Of a stretch of DNA of 27,695 nucleotides, positions 25,195 through 27,695 are shown in pieces (position 1 is the stretch's first letter; the number at the start of each line of letters is the position of its first letter). Position numbers and translations under genes: made by a program. The stretch spans positions 1 to 27,695 of the forward strand of contig DBQQ01000036.1 of assembly GCA_002305315.1 (NCBI GenBank). Direction: 5' to 3'. A model generated the notes under the pieces. The model saw only the letters and a list, made by a program, of their open reading frames with translations. It did no database searches and had not been told where the DNA came from. The DNA is from Clostridiales bacterium UBA1390 (GTDB lineage: Bacteria > Bacillota > Clostridia > Lachnospirales > Bianqueaceae).

Positions 25195-26076
25195 ATGCGT
25201 GAGTTACGAGTAGCGCTTTTGCAGATTGCGCCGGGAGAAAACCTGCTGATGAGCCGGGAAAAGGGAATCCAGGCCTGCCGGGAGGCGAAGAAACTGGGGG
25301 CGGATATCGCGCTGTTCCCGGAGATGTTTAGCAATGGATATCGAATCTATGATCGGCCGGTGGCGGTCTGGAGCCAGGAGGCGATCTCGGCGGAGGATCC
25401 GTTTGTCTTAAGTTTTGGAAAGCTGGCGCAGGAACTGGGAATGGCGATCGGGATCACACTGCTGGAATCCTGCGCGACTGGCCCCAGAAATACGCTGGTT
25501 CTGTGGGATCGCTGGGGACGGAGAGTGCTTACGTATGCCAAGGTGCATACCTGTGATTTTGATGTGGAGAGGGCTCTGACGCCGGGAGAGGATTTCTATG
25601 TGACAGAACTGGATACCGCTATAGGGCCAGTGAAGGTGGGCGCGATGATCTGTTTTGACAGGGAATTTCCGGAGAGCGCGCGCATCCTCATGCTAAAAGG
25701 CGCGGAAATAGTTCTCGTGCCGAATGCCTGCCCCATGGAGATCAACCGTCTGGCGCAGCTGCGTGGACGGGCCTATGAGAACATGATAGGGATCGCCACC
25801 TGCAACTACCCGATGGGCGTGCCGGACTGCAATGGACATTCCAATGCGTTTGACGGCATGGCATACTGGCCGGAACTCTCGGAATCCCGGGATACCTGCA
25901 TTCTGGAAGCCGGTGAGGAGGCTGGGGTCTATATCGCGGCGTTCGATATGGACAGATTGCGGGAATACCGGGCCAGCGAGGTGCATGGAAACGCCTTCCG
26001 TCATCCGAAAAAATATAAGCTCCTGGTGGAGGAGCGCATCCAGGAGCCGTTTATACGAAAAGAATATAGGGGATGA
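25195..26076 (+). CDS. carbon-nitrogen hydrolase (nitrilase superfamily)
   Basis: This 293-residue cytoplasmic enzyme has the catalytic triad of the nitrilase superfamily: E43 (FPEMF), K116 (YAKVH) and C153 (MICFDREFPE). It should hydrolyse an amide, N-carbamoyl or nitrile bond. The sequence is closest in feel to the amidase/N-carbamoyl-amine branch, but the substrate is not clear and no polyamine or pyrimidine gene adjoins it. AAGGAGAAAAGAAG precedes the ATG. The next gene is convergent. The 5' leader is longer than average and folded, so the gene may be regulated after transcription. Confidence 0.9.
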   Translation: MRELRVALLQIAPGENLLMSREKGIQACREAKKLGADIALFPEMFSNGYRIYDRPVAVWSQEAISAEDPFVLSFGKLAQELGMAIGITLLESCATGPRNTLVLWDRWGRRVLTYAKVHTCDFDVERALTPGEDFYVTELDTAIGPVKVGAMICFDREFPESARILMLKGAEIVLVPNACPMEINRLAQLRGRAYENMIGIATCNYPMGVPDCNGHSNAFDGMAYWPELSESRDTCILEAGEEAGVYIAAFDMDRLREYRASEVHGNAFRHPKKYKLLVEERIQEPFIRKEYRG

Positions 26077-26081
26077 GGAAC

Positions 26082-26097
26082 GAAGCTGCTCAGCTTC
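26082..26097. terminator. small hairpin between convergent genes
   Basis: GAAGCT (26082-26087) and AGCTTC (26092-26097) with a GCTC loop, 5 bases past the hydrolase stop and followed by a weak TCAGATTTTCC. It is a possible terminator for the hydrolase; I see no better one in 26077-26140. Confidence 0.35.
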
Positions 26098-26140
26098 TCA
26101 GATTTTCCTCGAATTCTAGCAGAAGATGGGGCGAAGAGGA

Positions 26141-27316
26141 TCATGACAATTTTCGCTCAATCGAGATCAGAGTGCGGATCGGTTTCGCGGGATCGAGCGG
26201 AATCTCATAAATCGTGGAAGGCTGTCCATCGGGCCGAGAATCTACCAATAGGACCAGAATCCGATCCGAGGCGAGAAGCTTGGGCACAATGCCCCAAACC
26301 TCCTTAGAAATGGTGGGATCGGTGATGATTTGCCCCTCGCGGAGGAGATTCCCTTGAAAATCCTTTATGCAGAAACGGACGTCATCTCGTCCTGTAATTC
26401 CGAATACATATTCGACGCCGACGTGGAGGGGCATCGCGATCTCCATGTCCTGAATAAGATCGATAGAAGAAGTCGACGGGTTGTATTGGAGCAGTGCGCC
26501 GTCAGTATCGCCAGAGGAGGAGAAATAGATGTTCCCATCTAAGTATCGCATATCATCGACATCCATATGATTGGGTACCAGGGTTTCGGCGAGTGTGGTA
26601 AGGGTTCCGAGGTCACTGTCATAGGCATATAAGGACAAGGTGAAGGAAAGCTCTGCGTTGGTTTCATCTGTCGCTACATAGTGCTTTACGCCCAGATAGA
26701 CAGTGTTTCCGACTACCTGATAAAAGTAGTCGACGCCGGGAACTTCCAGGATCTGTTTGGGCTCCTGATCCGTGTCGCCCAGGACTGCTTGTGTAAGGCG
26801 AATCAGGGACTGGTTTTCTCCTTCGACAACGCGGGAAACGGCCTGCACGGCATAGACATATCCCCGGTGCAGCCAGACGGAATTGGAAATGCCGCCGCGA
26901 AGAGACTGCACGAGCTCCCGCTCAGTGCCATCCGGGCGCATGCGATATAACAGAGTGCCCTGTTGCACCCAGTAGACATAGCCATCGTAGAACATCAGAT
27001 TGCCGCCGCCGGCTAGATACGCGTTGCAATTAATGCCGGAATGACTGCATTCCGGTTTGCCGCAAAGAACGCCGTAGGACTCTGTTTTCTTATCAAAATA
27101 ATGAAGATAGGTATTGCCGGTTACTGTGAAATAATAGGCATCCTCGGATTCACACATGTTACGCCATTTTCCAAACTCATTGCGGAAATCATAGTCCGGC
27201 AGAAATTCTTCAGTGTCGAACTGGGGATCCAGGAGAAGAGAAGACGCAGGATCGGGAGCGTTCGAACAGGCAGCTAGAAAAAGGCAGAGGCAGAGCAACA
27301 GTATCTTTTTATACAT
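26141..27316 (-). CDS. lipoprotein with predicted beta-propeller domain (DUF5050-like)
   Basis: This 391-residue exported protein starts with a lipoprotein signal (MYKKILLLCLCLFLAAC); the lipobox LAAC gives C17 as the lipidated residue. The rest is a series of short YDGYVYWV/NGTLLYRM/DGNIYFSS-type strands typical of DUF5050-like beta-propellers. A motif C85-x4-C90-x-H92-x4-C97 (CGKPECSHSGINC) resembles one widespread in lipoproteins of Lachnospiraceae and relatives and could bind a metal. AAGGAGGA precedes the ATG. A strong hairpin lies just upstream of the ribosome site. The function of this family is unknown; a surface sensor or binding role is a guess. Confidence 0.85.
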   Translation of the reverse strand: MYKKILLLCLCLFLAACSNAPDPASSLLLDPQFDTEEFLPDYDFRNEFGKWRNMCESEDAYYFTVTGNTYLHYFDKKTESYGVLCGKPECSHSGINCNAYLAGGGNLMFYDGYVYWVQQGTLLYRMRPDGTERELVQSLRGGISNSVWLHRGYVYAVQAVSRVVEGENQSLIRLTQAVLGDTDQEPKQILEVPGVDYFYQVVGNTVYLGVKHYVATDETNAELSFTLSLYAYDSDLGTLTTLAETLVPNHMDVDDMRYLDGNIYFSSSGDTDGALLQYNPSTSSIDLIQDMEIAMPLHVGVEYVFGITGRDDVRFCIKDFQGNLLREGQIITDPTISKEVWGIVPKLLASDRILVLLVDSRPDGQPSTIYEIPLDPAKPIRTLISIERKLS

Positions 27317-27336
27317 CGTGGGGTCCTCCTTAGTTA

Positions 27337-27366
27337 GAAAGGGAGACGCTGAAGCGTCTCCCTTTC
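27337..27366 (-). other. strong 13-bp hairpin between the small ORF and the lipoprotein gene
   Basis: GAAAGGGAGACGC (27337-27349) and its exact complement GCGTCTCCCTTTC (27354-27366) with a 4-base loop. On the minus strand it is followed by TAACTAAGG rather than a T run, so it may be a partial terminator or an mRNA-stabilising element placed 6 bases before the lipoprotein ribosome site. Confidence 0.7.
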
Positions 27367-27379
27367 TCCAGATCCAACT

Positions 27380-27487
27380 TTATACATAGGGATAAGCAGT
27401 ACCGACGGCATAGCCTAATCGTCCGTAAAAGGTAACTTCACCGTCGTGAGCATCTTCGAGGTTAATCTTGTTATAGTGAAATTCCAT
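27380..27487 (-). CDS. small ORF of 35 codons, unrecognised
   Basis: On the minus strand ATG 27487-27485 opens a 35-residue frame that closes at TAA 27382-27380. The peptide begins MEFHYNKINLED and ends GTAYPYV; it has no membrane helix or signal peptide and is rich in Tyr and Gly. Support for a real gene is the good promoter directly upstream and the strong hairpin 13 bases after the stop. Against it, there is no clear ribosome site (GAGAAAACGA) and the expected transcript start is only about 5 bases before the ATG. The region could instead be a small RNA or the leader of the lipoprotein mRNA. Confidence 0.4.
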   Translation of the reverse strand: MEFHYNKINLEDAHDGEVTFYGRLGYAVGTAYPYV

Positions 27488-27498
27488 TCGTTTTCTCT

Positions 27499-27527
27499 AT
27501 AATAGAGGATATAGATGAGGATGTCAA
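27499..27527 (-). promoter_or_regulatory. sigma-A promoter upstream of the small ORF and lipoprotein
   Basis: On the minus strand TTGACA (27527-27522), 17 bases, TATTAT (27504-27499). It is the best promoter in the region and probably also drives the lipoprotein gene through the hairpin. Confidence 0.75.
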
Positions 27528-27575
27528 GAGAGCTTTTGAAAATTTCTGAAAAATAATCCGCATAAGGCATCCTGT

Positions 27576-27606
27576 GGGAATCGTCCCCAGGGGACTTGAG
27601 ATTCCC
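27576..27606. repeat. compact dyad GGGAATC...GATTCCC with inner GTCCCC-A-GGGGAC
   Basis: Nested inverted repeats: outer arms 27576-27582 and 27600-27606, inner arms 27583-27588 and 27590-27595. The GGGGAC/GATTCCC wording resembles REP-like elements near RAYT transposases in Firmicutes, but no transposase is present. Confidence 0.5.
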
Positions 27607-27632
27607 CAATAAACGGGTCGTTGCAAAATAGA

Positions 27633-27688
27633 TGAGAAATCATTTCTCAGCTGGACTAATGAGAAAAAACTCGGATTTCTCATTAGTC
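27633..27688. repeat. two dyads with competing arms at the right edge
   Basis: TGAGAAAT-C-ATTTCTCA (27633-27649) is followed by a perfect 13-bp stem, GACTAATGAGAAA (27654-27666) with TTTCTCATTAGTC (27676-27688). The arms share TGAGAAA/TTTCTCA, so alternative pairings are possible. The feature may continue past the window; 27488-27695 otherwise holds no gene I can support. Confidence 0.65.
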
Positions 27689-27695
27689 TTGAAGC

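Overview
The window looks like chromosomal DNA of a low-to-mid GC Gram-positive anaerobe of the class Clostridia, most likely Lachnospiraceae or a close relative. The reasons are strong AGGAGG ribosome sites throughout, sigma-A promoters of the TTGACA-17-TATAAT type, U-tailed intrinsic terminators, a CsoR/CopA copper locus, a PheB-Hom-ApgM threonine locus, an aldo/keto reductase with a ferredoxin-like tail, and a lipoprotein with a Cys/His-rich motif common in gut Clostridia. No tRNA, rRNA, phage, insertion sequence or CRISPR array was recognised.

Layout, left to right. 1-240 holds three 69-bp tandem repeats, each with a GTATACAG/CTGTATAC dyad. 276-1501 (minus) is an ECF sigma factor with its membrane anti-sigma factor. 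1594-4575 is a copper operon: csoR under two CsoR boxes, then copA carrying an extra C-terminal CopZ-like domain behind an internal ribosome site. 4603-7772 is an ABC transporter with an internally duplicated permease. 7774-8785 is a D-2-hydroxyacid dehydrogenase. 8884-13836 is a four-gene Gld-type ABC operon (ATPase, permease, GldG-like protein, DUF4340-like protein). 13851-16841 is pheB-hom-apgM, probably threonine/methionine-branch synthesis with a phosphoglycerate-mutase-like protein in the homoserine kinase position. 16865-19241 is a pentulose kinase plus L-ribulose-5-phosphate 4-epimerase. 19277-21200 is a divergent MATE exporter/Lrp regulator pair whose two promoters share one palindromic -10. 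21219-22435 is an aldo/keto reductase under a MerR-type (AdhR-like) 19-bp-spacer promoter. 22484-24994 (minus) is a short, GC-rich UvrA paralogue without the UvrB-binding domain. 25076-26076 is a nitrilase-family hydrolase with a folded leader. 26141-27316 (minus) is a lipoprotein. 27317-27695 holds a 35-codon ORF with its own promoter, a strong hairpin and further dyad structures.

Most units are short, independently promoted and terminated operons, and several regulatory sites can be read directly. No single novel multi-gene defence or biosynthetic system is evident. The most interesting points are the copA/copZ nested-start fusion, the shared-minus-10 divergent promoter, the exact AdhR-type operator, the single-chain duplicated permease, and the small ORF with a nearly leaderless start. 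All functional calls are by eye and by recall of family motifs; no search was run.
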